A stretch of 64,000 bases of DNA from Leptodactylus fallax (GCA_947044405.1 CAMRHE010000168.1:1867001-1931000), one strand, 5' to 3'; shown: positions 44,973 to 55,577, counted from the first letter of the stretch. Numbers and translations are program-made. Notes: generated by a model not told the origin, from the letters alone.

Positions 44973-45679
44973 ATGGTGTTTTCTGAGAGGGAACTCTCAC
45001 ACACGGAGCAGCTGGGTTCACTAAAAGAAACATTCAAACATTTGACAAAAGTGTATAGGGAGTATGTAAGAACGTGGTGGGAGGTGCAGGGTCTCTCGAA
45101 TTATCTAGAGCATAAGATTATACCTAGGGGGTTGAGAAATCCTATTCAGCCTGCAAGGAGGGTTAGATCTGTGAGTCTGTGTACACAATGGGAGAAGGAG
45201 ATCACGGAATCATCCCTGAGATTAATTGCTCTACTGTTGGAAGAAGAAAAAGTGGGACTGACCAAATGTTCTAATACACTGAAGGAGGTTATAGCTAAAG
45301 CCAGAACCTATTCAGGAGACCCTGAATTTGAAAAAAAGAAATGGAACTGCAAACTAATATTGAAAAGTACACACATTTTATTAAACATCGTAAACATCAA
45401 CAGTTCCAGCGAGATTTGGCAGAGTTCAGGGAAAATAGGGCGTATGCAGGCCTCGCTGTACCCCAACCCCCAAGTGATTTGTCTTCCTCTGATTATGATA
45501 CATCTGATAATGATAGACCACCTAGATCAAGAGAGACCGGAGGGAGACCTAAAGGGAGGAATTTTACATTAAATTCAAGGGGGAGGGGACGAAATGAAAG
45601 AGGGATGGTTCCCACTAGTGGAATTCCAACAGGGAGAAATCAGGGAGCAACCGGTTTTTTATCCCAAGGGCCCCAATAA
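44973..45679 (+). pseudogene. Penelope-like protein, N-terminal region (right copy only)
   Basis: SERELSHTEQLGSLKETF, YREYVRTWWEVQGLSNYL, HKIIPRGLRNPIQPARRVRS, QWEKEITESSLRLIALLLEE and then, after a frame change at the A run near 45335, NIEKYTHFIKHRKHQQFQRD and a Gly/Arg-rich stretch. WWEVQxLSxYL-KIIPRGLR is the conserved N-terminal part of Neptune-type PLE proteins. The frame changes back by about 45660 to join the RT frame that opens at 45594, so two compensating shifts separate the start from the RT. It lies in the spacer and belongs to the right copy. Confidence 0.75.
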
Positions 45680-48113
45680 CTCAATATCTATTGCGGGGCC
45701 GTACAGAAACCCAGTGAGATCACATGGGCCCACCACTGATTCCCATTTAATTCAGTCCAGTGAGGATGAGATGCAAATTATCAATTTGTCATCACATGTT
45801 CTAACTGATGCAGAGTCACATATGTTATCTAAAGGACTATCCTTTGTGCCTGCAACTCGATTTGATCTGTTCTCATGGGTTAAAGATGTGGCTTTATTTA
45901 CCAGAAAGTTACGCTGGTCTAAGTTTATGGCAATTATAGAACAGAGACGGTCTAGTGAATTAGGTCTGGAGGTTGAGGATCTTCAAGTCCTAGATATTTT
46001 GGAAGAATTGTCTAATGAGGGTGAGGGCCTTACGGGTCCGGGTCCCTTTACAGATCTCCATTTGAGGAGTACAGCTACTCCCCCGCCGTGTGATACATCA
46101 GTTATTGATATTTTTGAGAGAATGGTAGTGGGGAGATTATCGGAGTTGACGATCCCTCAGCGAAACAAAATGAACTTGACTTCCCCAGAGATGAAGGCAC
46201 TATTGAATTTAGAGAGGGATAGGTCCATTGTTATTAAGCCCTCCGATAAGGGGAGCAACATTGTGATCATGAATAGGGATGAATATGTGATGATGTGCAT
46301 GGACATCCTCTCTATACGGGATAATTATGAGATCTTGTGTGTTGATCCTACATCAGATTGCATGATTGAACTGCGTACCATTCTGGATGAGGCAAGACAG
46401 AATGGTCTTATCAGTAGGAAGGAATGGGAGTTCATGTGCCCTAAATTTCCACGTTTGGCTACCTTCTACTGTCTCCCCAAGGTGCACAAGGGGTATCCCC
46501 CCCTTAAGGGGCGTCCAATTGTCTCGGGCATCGGCGGCATAACTGAAGGGGCCAGCGCTTACGTGGATAAGATCTTGCGTCCATTTGTGCTGGCCCTGCC
46601 GTCGTATGTCCGGGACACGATGGACGTTTTGAGGCACCTTGAGGGAGTACAGGTTACAGCTAATTCATCATTGGCAAGCCTGGACGTGGAGGCGTTATAC
46701 AGCTCCATACCCCATGAATTGGGGTGTGGGGCTGTGGAGTATTTCCTACATATGAGGGGCCTACACATGGATTCCCATAATCAGTTGGTCATGGAACTGA
46801 TGAGATTTATCCTGACTCGGAATGTATTTACGTTCAATAGACGCTACTTCCACCAGTTGCAGGGTTCTGCCATGGGCAGCCCTGCATCCCCAACATATGC
46901 CAACTTGTTCTTGGGGTGGTGGGAGGAGCGTCACGTCTTTTCTGAGGCATGGGAGGAATGGACTAGACACATCCTCCTATGGCTCAGATATATTGATGAC
47001 ATATTGTTAATATGGACTGGCTCAGTGGAATGTTTCTGGGAGTTTGTGAGGAAATTGAACATTAATGATTTGAACTTGAAATTCACAGCGACCATCAGTC
47101 AAAACAATATTAATTTCCTGGACCTTAGTATATCAATTGGGAGTGATGGGAATATATCCACCACTTTGTATCGTAAGGAGACAGCAACAAACAATCTCTT
47201 GAGGTGGGAAAGCTCCCATCCGAGACCACTTCGTAGTGGGATCCCCAAGGGACAGTTTTTACGTGTACGCAGAAACTGTTCTTCGGTCCAGGAATTTAAT
47301 GCTCAATCTCAGTTATTAGAACAAAGATTTAGGAGTCGAGGGTACCCGATAAATGTGCTCCAGGATGCTAGACGTTTTGCGACAGAATGTGACAGACAAA
47401 GATTACTTATACCAAAAGATGAACCGCCTCCCCAAAACATCATTAGATTAATCGGGACATTTGATCAAGGTTCCAGAATGGTGGTTGACATATTGAGGTC
47501 ATATTGGGATATCCTGCGACAGGACCCTGATTTAAGGGATAGGGTATCTGAGTATCCATCAATCACCTACATAAGAGGCCGTAACCTCAGAGACAGACTA
47601 GTTCATAGTCATCTGGAATCAGAGGAGTCTGGGGGTACCTGGTTGGGGAGTGAAAGACCGGCAGGCACATTTAGGTGTGGTGGTTGTAGGGCCTGTGAAT
47701 TTATTTTGAAGGGACGTGAAGTTACGGCGGCAGCTACGGGTAAAAAATATTATACGAGAGATTTCATTAATTGCCGCTCTGTGGGTGTGGTATATGTCGC
47801 ATCCTGTCCATGCCCAGTGAACTACGTGGGTAAAACGAAAAGGGAATTACGTCGTAGGATATTAGATCATGTTGGATATATCAACAGGAGAGAAGAACGT
47901 CCCCTGAGTTTACATTTCTGGGGCAAACATGGAGGTGACCCATCTACATTGAGATTTCAGGGCATTGAGTTAGTACGCAAATCACCACGAGGAGGAGATT
48001 GGGATAGGGCAATTTTGAGGAAGGAAGCGGAATGGATATTTAGGTTTAACTGTGTCAAACCTAGAGGCCTCAATGATTTGATATCCTTTGCGCCATTTAT
48101 TGAAGAAAGATAA
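45594..48113 (+). CDS. Penelope-like RT/GIY-YIG protein, right copy
   Basis: 839 codons without a stop. INLSSHVLTDAESHMLSKGL (about residue 62), the RT from IVIKPSDKG (about 213), block A (LDVEALYSS, about 355), block B (GSAMGSPASPT, about 425), block C YIDD (about 465), NFLDLSIS (about 505), a Cys segment FRCGGCRACEF (about 695) and GIY-YIG at VYVASCPCPVNYVGKTKREL (about 732), ending FAPFIEER. The start at 45594 is the first Met of the open frame and is probably not natural, because homology continues upstream in other frames. It copies RNA onto nicked chromosome ends or sites; the GIY-YIG nuclease makes the nick. Confidence 0.96.
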   Translation: MKEGWFPLVEFQQGEIREQPVFYPKGPNNSISIAGPYRNPVRSHGPTTDSHLIQSSEDEMQIINLSSHVLTDAESHMLSKGLSFVPATRFDLFSWVKDVALFTRKLRWSKFMAIIEQRRSSELGLEVEDLQVLDILEELSNEGEGLTGPGPFTDLHLRSTATPPPCDTSVIDIFERMVVGRLSELTIPQRNKMNLTSPEMKALLNLERDRSIVIKPSDKGSNIVIMNRDEYVMMCMDILSIRDNYEILCVDPTSDCMIELRTILDEARQNGLISRKEWEFMCPKFPRLATFYCLPKVHKGYPPLKGRPIVSGIGGITEGASAYVDKILRPFVLALPSYVRDTMDVLRHLEGVQVTANSSLASLDVEALYSSIPHELGCGAVEYFLHMRGLHMDSHNQLVMELMRFILTRNVFTFNRRYFHQLQGSAMGSPASPTYANLFLGWWEERHVFSEAWEEWTRHILLWLRYIDDILLIWTGSVECFWEFVRKLNINDLNLKFTATISQNNINFLDLSISIGSDGNISTTLYRKETATNNLLRWESSHPRPLRSGIPKGQFLRVRRNCSSVQEFNAQSQLLEQRFRSRGYPINVLQDARRFATECDRQRLLIPKDEPPPQNIIRLIGTFDQGSRMVVDILRSYWDILRQDPDLRDRVSEYPSITYIRGRNLRDRLVHSHLESEESGGTWLGSERPAGTFRCGGCRACEFILKGREVTAAATGKKYYTRDFINCRSVGVVYVASCPCPVNYVGKTKRELRRRILDHVGYINRREERPLSLHFWGKHGGDPSTLRFQGIELVRKSPRGGDWDRAILRKEAEWIFRFNCVKPRGLNDLISFAPFIEER

Positions 48114-49841
48114 ATAGGGGTGAGAAATATGGGAGGTGTATCGTGTCATTTATCGCCCCGTATTTAGATGGGTAGACGTTTAGGGGTCTCTCTTCCGCTA
48201 TCTTTTGCATTGCCTGAATCTAGGTGGTGAGGTACGATTTACAATATAATGTTGTGGTGATTGATGGGTCGTAGCTATGATGTACGGTAGTTTTGGTACG
48301 CAATCAGAGGGTTGAGAAATAGAAAAGAGTTAGAGTTGTAGGGATTGACCATTAGGAGGTATGCAAATGGATCTGAGTGGGATGGTTAGGTTATCTATAG
48401 TTTGGGGAACAATAAGGGAGAGCCCACTGTATGTGAACTATGATAGGTAGATTTATGATCCATCCGCTGTCACGGTCTGGGGTTAAACCTAACCTCCGAC
48501 TCCTTTAGAGTACGGTTGTGATAGGATACTATGGATCCGGATTTAACTCTGTTTTGGATATCTCCCCTCTGGGTTTATGACCTGGTATATGGAGGAATGG
48601 AGGTTAAGTATACAAAATTACCAGTTGGCCCTTGATCATCGGAATGGCTGAGACGCAGCAGCCAGATGATCAGCAGCCTGTGTAGATGAGGTGAAAATCA
48701 AATGTGAATCAGTAGATTCACCGTCTAGCGCTGGATCACTGTAATTGTTTACATTCAGTGGTCACATGATCGGCAGTCACATGAACACAGTAGAGGACTG
48801 AGGTGGACACACCCCCTAGGAGGCGTGATTGGTGGAGTGAGCTAGTGATTTCTATTGGCTCACAGCAGACAGCATTAGTAAAGGGGGTGGCACCGAATGA
48901 ATGGGCTGACCTTTATAAAGCAGGCAAGGCTCAGTGTGGCGTCGGCTACTCTATACACTGGAGCACACCATCAGTGCTCCAGGAACTGCAGTTGTAACTG
49001 CATTTTTGATAAATATTTATAGCAGCTTAGACCAACTGATAAGTTTATTAGCATTGGCTCCTGATGAACCTGATATAGATAACACAGGGGAAACGCGTAG
49101 AGCAAGTTTATTTTCTATTTTCTATTTTTGAGTTAGTTGACCACAAGCCATACCACTTGGGGGCATGAAGGACTGACAGGAGACTGGGGCAGTCTGATTA
49201 GCCTGGAGATTAGTTGGTGGAACTTGAGTCACTAATGGAAATGGTAGCTGTATATCCCTGGAGTCAACATAGGGGATATCAGTAATGGCTGCAATATAAG
49301 GGTTTATTGAGTATAAGGGTCAGAATATTATAGTTTCCCTTATGGTTATAACATTTTAATGACAGGAAATGAAGTTACTGTGACCTGTACCTAGATTACT
49401 GGCATATGTACATACTACAGACTAGGGTTGTGGAGGTACATCATGGCTGTGCAGGAGTCTAGTCAGTGAGGCTTTACAAATTGTGTGTGTGGGGACCAGG
49501 TGTTTGGGTTTTCCTAGCACTAAGAGCAACTGACAAAATACTGACCTGTTGTATGATGCAGCCGTGATACTATAACCTTAGTCTAAGGGTGGTGAAAGTA
49601 TCTTATTACACCCTAGGTCCAGTGGAAAGTTGGAGAGTGTGAATACTGTCTAACATTTAAATCCTGAATAAACTTTGAATAGGCAGGCACAGACCACATT
49701 GATCTGTCTTTCAGTAGATTAGTGGACGTCCTTTGTGCAATTTTTATTTTAAAATATTAAAAGTTAAGTTTTATCGTTTGAAACCATTTATTTTCTGTGA
49801 GATATGAAGTAATAGGGAATGGTGTAGAACCCGCTGTGAGA
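48114..49841 (+). other. Right PLE copy, long 3' region
   Basis: 1.7 kb after the stop codon, non-coding, shared with the left arm except for the last 38 bp. It includes the hammerhead at 49057-49103 and the terminal motif ctgtgaga, which occurs twice at the right end and once at the left outer end. Short open frames at 48803-49131 straddle the ribozyme and are not convincing genes. Confidence 0.7.
49057..49103 (+). ncRNA. Hammerhead ribozyme motif, right PLE copy
   Basis: Parts in order: stem I GCTC, core CTGATGA (49061-49067), stem II CCTG/CAGG with one mismatched A-G pair below it and a 12-base loop, core GAAA (49090-49093), a minimal stem III (one C-G pair around GC), triplet GTA for cleavage, and stem I GAGC. 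All core residues are present. AACGCGTA is self-complementary, which would favour pairing of two molecules, as known for PLE hammerheads with a tiny stem III. An identical motif is in the left copy. Self-cleavage is inferred from the sequence only. Confidence 0.75.
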
Positions 49842-49856
49842 TTATGTAGATAATCT

Positions 49857-50103
49857 GTTTTCCCTTAGTCCGAACAGCAGCACAAGCTTTCCCCCCTTTA
49901 GGAAGGATTGTTGTTTTTTTCTTTTATTCTTTATAGCTAACACAGTGAGGGGAGGTCTCCTTGGCCTCTTATAGGGGAATATCATTTAATTAATTATGTA
50001 AATTAAAAATTCCGCCTGTCCTACCAGCACACAGGTGCAGAGATACCCCCATATTGTGCTGCTGTTCGTACTAAGGGAAAACAGATTATCTACATAATCA
50101 ACG
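49857..50103 (-). mobile_element. DIRS-related MITE
   Basis: TIR ends gttttcccttagtccgaaca and tgttcgtactaagggaaaac, with the extension cagattatctacataatca on the right. The missing left extension is at 40762-40782, beyond the PLE pair, so the PLE pair inserted into this MITE's left end. The interior is the reverse complement of 29150-29275 (including caccggcgg-type text aggacaggcggaattttt). No coding capacity. Confidence 0.75.
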
Positions 50104-50229
50104 ATTACTGAAACTTAGGGAGGTAAGAACTAAGTTTGTCAACTGTTTAAAACGTTTAAACCCAACACAAGTTTTGTTCTACTGCTCTTTAGCTGGCTGG
50201 CCCATGTAGCAGGATTTTCATTCTAGTGT
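50104..50229. other. No feature recognised
   Basis: Short AT-rich stretch between the MITE and the SINE. Confidence 0.5.
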
Positions 50230-50360
50230 GTAGCATGGTGGCTCAGTGGTTAGCACTGTTGCATGTGTAGCTCTGGGATACTGGGGTTGAATCTGACCAA
50301 GGGCAATATCTACATGGAGTTTGTGTGTTCTCCCCATGTTTGCACAGGTTTCCTCCCACA
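50230..50360 (+). mobile_element. tRNA-headed V-SINE-like SINE, 5' part
   Basis: gtagcatggtggctcagtgg carries box A and ggttgaatct box B of a tRNA-derived polymerase III promoter; ctacatggagtttgtgtgtt and tctccccatgtttgcacagg are the conserved centre of vertebrate V-SINEs. The element continues at 52627 (ctcccacatgccgaaaatat) beyond a hAT insertion, in the order expected for this family. Confidence 0.85.
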
Positions 50361-52626
50361 CAGGGGCACACCGCTAATGAGGCGAAGTGATGCGGCCGCC
50401 TCAGGCGGCACTGTCCGTCACTGTCTGGGGGGCGGCATTTTTACTATTCATTTAATGTAAACCAGCCCAGGACAGGCCGCTTTAAAAAAAAAAAAAACAG
50501 AGCTGAGTGAGACTTGTCATGGGCCGGTTCTCATCTCAGCGCAGGCGGCGATACAATGACGTCATCACGCCGCCTATGCTGAGACACAGACGTCGCCGAC
50601 AAGAAGAGGCAGTGGCTCCATCAAGGCATCGCAGGTAGGTGTGGAGAACTTTTTTTATATATATAAATAGGCCCCGGAGTATCGGACACCCAGGGGAGGT
50701 GATAAACATAAAAAACTGTGTTACTCACCTCTCCAGCGATCGGTGTTACTCCGAGCAGGCTTGGGGCCTCTGGTGACGTCATCAGGTCGCGTCGGCGGCC
50801 TGATCACGTGACATGTGCGCGCAATTAAACAGGGCCGAAAGCTGCGGGGAGTGCAACGGTGTCCAGGATAGGTAAGTAACACTGATTTTTATGTTTGTCA
50901 CCTCCCCTGGGTCTCCGATCATTATACTCGAGGGTCTGAAAAGACCCCCAAGTATAATAGTAGTTCATGGGTGGGCAACTATGGGGCATAATACCGTGTG
51001 CAGGTGCCACTGTGGAGCATAATACCAGTGCAGGTAATACCAGTGCAGGGGCCACTGTGGAGCATAATACCAGTGCAGGGGCCACTATGGGGCATATTAC
51101 CGTGTGCAGGGACCACTGAGGAGCATAATACAAGTGCAGGGGCCACTATGGAGCATAATACAAGTGCAGGGGCCACTATGGAGCATAATACCAGTACAGG
51201 GGCCACTATGGAGCATAATACCAGTGCAGAGGCCACTATGGAGCATAATACCAGTGCAGGGGCCACTATGGAGTATAATACCAGTGCAGGGGCCACTATG
51301 GAGCATAATATGTGTGCAGGGGCCACTGTGGAGCATAATACCGCGTGCAGGGGCCACTGCGGGGCATAATACCGCGTGCAGGGGCCGCTGCGAGGCATAA
51401 TACAGTGTGCAGGGGCCACTATGGAGCATAATACCATGTGCAGGGGCCGCTGCGAAGCATAATACAGTGTGTAGGGGCTGCTGTGGAACATTATAGTGTG
51501 TGTAAATGGGGCGTTATAAACTGGGGCTATGGTGCCTGTTTATATTATACTCTGTCTGTTTATAGTGGCCGTGTGATGTAATTCCAGCCTTGTCACATAG
51601 ATATGTATAGGACGAGGCTGCAGTTACATTACATGGCCGCTATGAGATGAATGACACTATGTAAACAGAGAAGCGGTCACGGTGCTTACACAGGTACCAT
51701 TCACACAGCTGATCAGTAGGGGTCCTGGGTTTTTGAGCCCCACTGATTAGTTTATTAATGACCTGGAAAACCTTATAATTAGTTAACACCTGAGGCATTA
51801 TTAATAAGGGCACTATTTATACAGGGTACACACAGACATTATTAATATAAAGATGCACTTGGGAGCATTATTCATTATGGGGGTTATATCATATATTTTA
51901 TAATTAGGGTAGCAGCAGGATGGCTTTGCAGGTGAGGACAATGTGGGTTGGATGTGTGGAAAAGTCAGGAGCCAAAGATGTCTGTGTTGCAAACTTTACA
52001 GAGACAAGTCACAGCTGGAAGAAATGGTCATGGCGGCCCAAAGGGAAGAGAAGGGAAATGTGACCGATTAGTCAGAGACGTCACCTGTAAGTCACAAAAT
52101 GTTACTGCCCTGTATTCACCTAAATGACAGAGGATAAATACCTGATTGATGGGGGTCTGTCTGCTGAGACCCCCACTGGGCTTGAGAATTGTTTTTTTCC
52201 CCCCACTTGGTGGGAATTCAGCCTGACCACAGCCATATATAGACGTGTCACTTGGTGGATGGACGAACCCGCGTGGCTCTCATTCACATCTATGGGAGTG
52301 CCAAAGATACCCGAAATCCAGTACTCAGCTATCTGCGGCGCTCCTATTATAGAGAATGGGGGCCACGTGGGCTCGTCCATCCACCAAGAAGAAGATGTGT
52401 GAAGTTACTTTCATTGTTAATGTCGTGTTATTGATCTGATACTGAAGTAATGCAGTAAGAAGAATTCTTAAAAACTGTTTTATAACTTTGTGTATTGTGT
52501 ATATTGTGCGACGATAGCAGCGTGTGAAGCTAGTAGCATGGAAACTCAATTTTTTGGGGGGGGGGGTAGTGGGGGGTGTATTTCTATAGTCCGCCTCAGG
52601 CAGCAAAGAGGCTAGGTTCACCACTG
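50361..52626. mobile_element. hAT-like non-autonomous element, 2,266 bp, with minisatellite (copy d)
   Basis: Splits the SINE and is flanked by a perfect 8-bp repeat, ctcccaca, at 50353-50360 and 52627-52634. Ends CAGGGGCACACCGC and (reverse complement) CAGTGGTGAACCTAGC both fit the CAGNG rule of hAT. gccgcctcaggcggc near the left end and tccgcctcaggcag near the right end are also inverted. There is no transposase. The interior contains the 30-bp minisatellite and the gacccccaagtataatagta segment shared with the element at 20 kb. Confidence 0.88.
50985..51490 (-). repeat. 30-bp minisatellite, array 4
   Basis: About 16 units of gcaggggccactatggagca plus taataccagt, reverse orientation to array 1, exactly 30 bp in the central part (gagcataata falls at the start of successive 60-base lines). 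Ten codons per unit gives long open frames on both strands (to 170 codons); these are repeat artefacts. Confidence 0.95.
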
Positions 52627-52700
52627 CTCCCACATGCCGAAAATATACTGCTAGATAAATTAGGATGCCATAAAACAACTGACCATTGGGGGTGAGTGCC
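52627..52700 (+). mobile_element. V-SINE-like SINE, 3' part
   Basis: Continues from 50360 after the target-site duplication. Relatives have a similar tactccaaaaacatact stretch here. The 3' end is not defined; I see no clear tail repeat. Confidence 0.7.
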
Positions 52701-53679
52701 ACTAACTCCACAAAGCTCCCTGTGATTTGTTTTGCTGGCACATCAGTATTTATTATATTTTTGAGGTATGCACTATGAATTAGCTATTTGTACTGTATTT
52801 AACTGTTATATTATGGTATCTTTATGTTCTATCTGAAACCTAGAGGCCATTGTGACAGTGGATGTATTTTAATGTCACCAATATATTTTAATGTCTGGCT
52901 AGTACAAAACTGCATAATTGTAAAATAAACAATAGTGTATTATACTGAACTATTACATTACAACTGGTTAAAAGGCTACCAAACTGTTAAAATTAAACAA
53001 AGCAAAGCAGAAAAGTGCAATGAACAACACAAGACATTGTCATTCTTAATAAGCACACAGGAAAGAGGTGGTAACATTGAAAGTGACAAATAACTTGACA
53101 TACAAGACAAGAGGTGCACGTGTAATTGAATTGTAGAAAGTGGTTCAGCAGTTGGTCAGATAATCTATTAATGCTCAGAAAATTGACTTCTACGGGGACA
53201 TGCAGCCAAATACAGATTACTGCTTCTGTTTTAATAGCAACAGAGATAGTATTCACTTTAAAAACCACATTAGTCCACATGACATACATATTATTAAAGA
53301 GAAACTGAAACTGTCAGCAGATTCATGCTGCCCATGCTGCATAAACTGGAGGAAATTCATTAATATTTTAATTTTATCCCAGTTTTTGTTATTTAAAATA
53401 GTCGCTTTTTTTTAACAAACAAAGGAATTATACAAGTATATCTTCAGTTTTATTAGCTTGGAATTGAGAAGAAACAATACAGAAAAAAGTAAGAAGCAAC
53501 AATGCTTAAGCAGAGAAAAGGATTGTAGAGCTGGGGGAGAAAAGGGGAAGGAAAGAAAGGACATAAGAAGGGGAAGAAAAGGGAAGGCATTTATCATTTA
53601 ACAAACATAATGTAACATAAAGGGCAAAATACGGAATACATGACTCAATGATCAGATTCAACATGGACCAATGATGTTC
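52701..53679. other. No gene recognised
   Basis: AT-rich sequence with short frames on both strands and no family resemblance. Confidence 0.5.
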
Positions 53680-53699
53680 CTCACAAGGAGTGTCCAAAA

Positions 53700-54000
53700 T
53701 GTCCTCTACTGCAATGACCTAGCCCGGTTCGGGATGTCCCCTCATTGTCTCCATCTGGGAGATGCTCTGGTCCTCCACTCTCATTATCATGGTACTTCCA
53801 ATGTACCTAGGGTTCCCTTTATTCTCTCCATAAGATTCCACGTGGTATACTGGAAGCCTTAAATTAAGTGTCTGATATCAACTGGATTCCAGTACCTTAA
53901 CAAAAAGGGTCTCCACTTTTGTTGAAAAATCGTTTGGCCTGGAGTTCATTATGTCTTTCCACGTCAATTCTTCCCAATTGTTTTAATGAGGGCAGTTGGA
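53700..54000 (-). pseudogene. Possible L1 ORF2 C-terminal remnant
   Basis: On the minus strand NWEELTWKDIMNSR and VETLFVKVLESS in shifting frames resemble the end of L1 ORF2 proteins. Weak; supported mainly by position in line with the RT pieces. Confidence 0.3.
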
Positions 54001-54539
54001 TCACAATATCATCTACAGAAGGTGTCAATAGTTAATAGATGCATCATTGGCCACTAACAAAATGACATGGATGAGAGGAACCTGTCTAGGAGCTTTTATA
54101 GAAAGACAGGACCTGCCCCAGACTGGATTGGTAGACAGGCTGTCAATCACACAGTCAAGGCTGAGATTAACTATTAGAGGAGCAGAGAGAAACAAAGATG
54201 CAAGAGACGGGTGTGGCTGAAATTCAATTACAGACAGGAGGTATTAGGACAGTGTTCAGACTGAGCAACAAGAAACCTATGCAAGGAATCAAACTGAAGA
54301 CGACTCCTTCGCCGCAGCGTGCGAGCGGAGGGTGGCGCAGAGACCCAAACAGGCAGAGACGTTACACATTAATACTATGTAGACTTTCCAGGCAAAAGGG
54401 CAGCATTTGCACAAGTTGGACCAAAGTTGGCCAGCTATTTGATATTCGTCTACCACCTCTCCATGTGTGTACTATTGATGTTGTTCTGGGTGCATTAGTT
54501 GGTGGGTGGTGTTAACCCCATTCTCTTCCCACCATCCCA
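54001..54539. other. Unassigned
   Basis: A 105-codon plus-strand frame (54198-54515) has no recognisable domain. Possibly an insertion within the L1 remnant. Confidence 0.35.
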
Positions 54540-54700
54540 TTTACATATTATTCATCCCAGGTTTGAACTTGGGATGATCCCAAAAAGAAATATATTTGGA
54601 GAGCAAAAATGGAATATGGCAACTTTTCCTGAGCTCTTTCCAAGAGGCTATAAGTTGTCAGAATAAGACAGACAGCTTAATTTTAGGAGGGAATTTAGTA
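54540..54700 (-). pseudogene. L1 ORF2 remnant downstream of the RT
   Basis: Minus-strand reading LKLSVLF-QLIASWKELRKSC and HIPFLLSKYISFWDHPKFKP resembles the region after the RT in L1 ORF2 (the WGNPNFPP-like stretch). Stops are present. Confidence 0.45.
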
Positions 54701-54825
54701 ATGGGATAGAGCAGGCAGGCAAATGATCCCATTTTTATTGGATAATAATATCCCATTAATGACAATGGGAGGTGGTGCCCCCTTCGGAGTTCTGTCACTA
54801 TGTTTCCTACCAATCGGGGTTAGTT

Positions 54826-55158
54826 AAAGGGAGTCAGCTCTGCCCGGGCTGCCATTTTCCGGTGGTCTGTTACAACACTGCGTCCGATGCCTGTGAAAGG
54901 CAGACGATACAGAGAACAGGAAGAGGGGGAGTGAACACAACGGATTAAGGCACGGTGGAAAGCTATGACGCGGGGGGTGCTCGCAGCACAGGCGGAACGC
55001 CCAAGGTGCTCCGTGATGGTAATCAGCATAAGTGAAGAAACAAATTTTATCAGAAATGGCTGGGAGAAGAAAACAATGGAAGGTAGGAGTAGCATGGCCT
55101 TTTTAAAGGCCATTCCAATGTGACATTAGTTTAAAAAGTAATGATAGGCTCCCTTTAA
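54826..55158. mobile_element. MITE with ttaaaggga ends
   Basis: Left end ttaaagggagtcagctctg and right end ggctccctttaa form an imperfect inverted repeat of about 12 bp. About 330 bp, non-coding. Boundaries and class are uncertain, and a 97-codon frame inside is not convincing. Confidence 0.45.
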
Positions 55159-55199
55159 GCCTGTAGATGTTGTTAGGAACCCCTGCTTATTTTTACTGC

Positions 55200-55577
55200 C
55201 AAATTGGTAATACTGGGGTGCCCTCGGAGCTAATCCATAATGCAAGTTCTGCCAGAAGGTTGAGGGGAGGGAGCACCAAGATCCAATACTTTACTTTTGG
55301 ATGCATTTATTCTATAACGCTGAAGTGATGAATATGATAAATAGTTTGAAAAATTCATTTTAGGTCCCCCTACTGATCTCTGAGAAATGAAAGAGCATTA
55401 TCAGAAAACAGATTTAGTTTTATCTTTCATCATCCTACCTTTATCCACTTATAGAGTGGATAATTCACCAGTTTGCTTGCCAAAGGTTCCAGAGCAATAC
55501 CAAAAAGTAGTAAGAAAAGTGAACACCCCTATCAGGTTTCCCTATATAACAGACACGGTCAGACAAAAAGCACTGGG
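55200..55577 (-). pseudogene. L1 reverse transcriptase, continuation
   Basis: Minus strand after the Tc1: a block B-like segment (SYYFLVLLWNLWQANW, where relatives have LLFGIALEPLA), NYPLYKWIKVG in a shifted frame, and YRINASKSKVLDLG near 55310, which is the L1 segment that follows the YADD block. Several frameshifts. Confidence 0.6.

Larger units (their letters stand above)
40783..49841. mobile_element. Inverted pair of Penelope-like elements, one insertion
   Basis: Left arm 40783-44972 (minus orientation) and right arm 45612-49803 (plus orientation) are inverted copies at about 99% by eye; their two proteins of 831 and 839 residues differ at about five aligned positions. The arms meet at CCACTAGTGG on each side of a 639-bp spacer that belongs to the right copy. 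The pair is flanked by a 15-bp direct repeat, ttatgtagataatct, at 40768-40782 and 49842-49856. That marks it as one insertion. The right outer end has 38 bp more than the left, ending in a second ctgtgaga. Confidence 0.92.

Noticed and set aside
50230..50310. A tRNA gene
   Set aside because: Box A and box B are present but the cloverleaf does not close and V-SINE centre sequence follows; it is a SINE head.
50979..51491. Open frames of 98-170 codons on both strands with repeating peptides
   Set aside because: They are translations of a 30-bp minisatellite whose period is a multiple of three; several phases are open at once. The same holds at 4082-4504, 23149-23422 and 61654-62193.
54198..54515. 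105-codon frame considered as a host exon
   Set aside because: No splice-site or domain support; it sits among L1 remnants.
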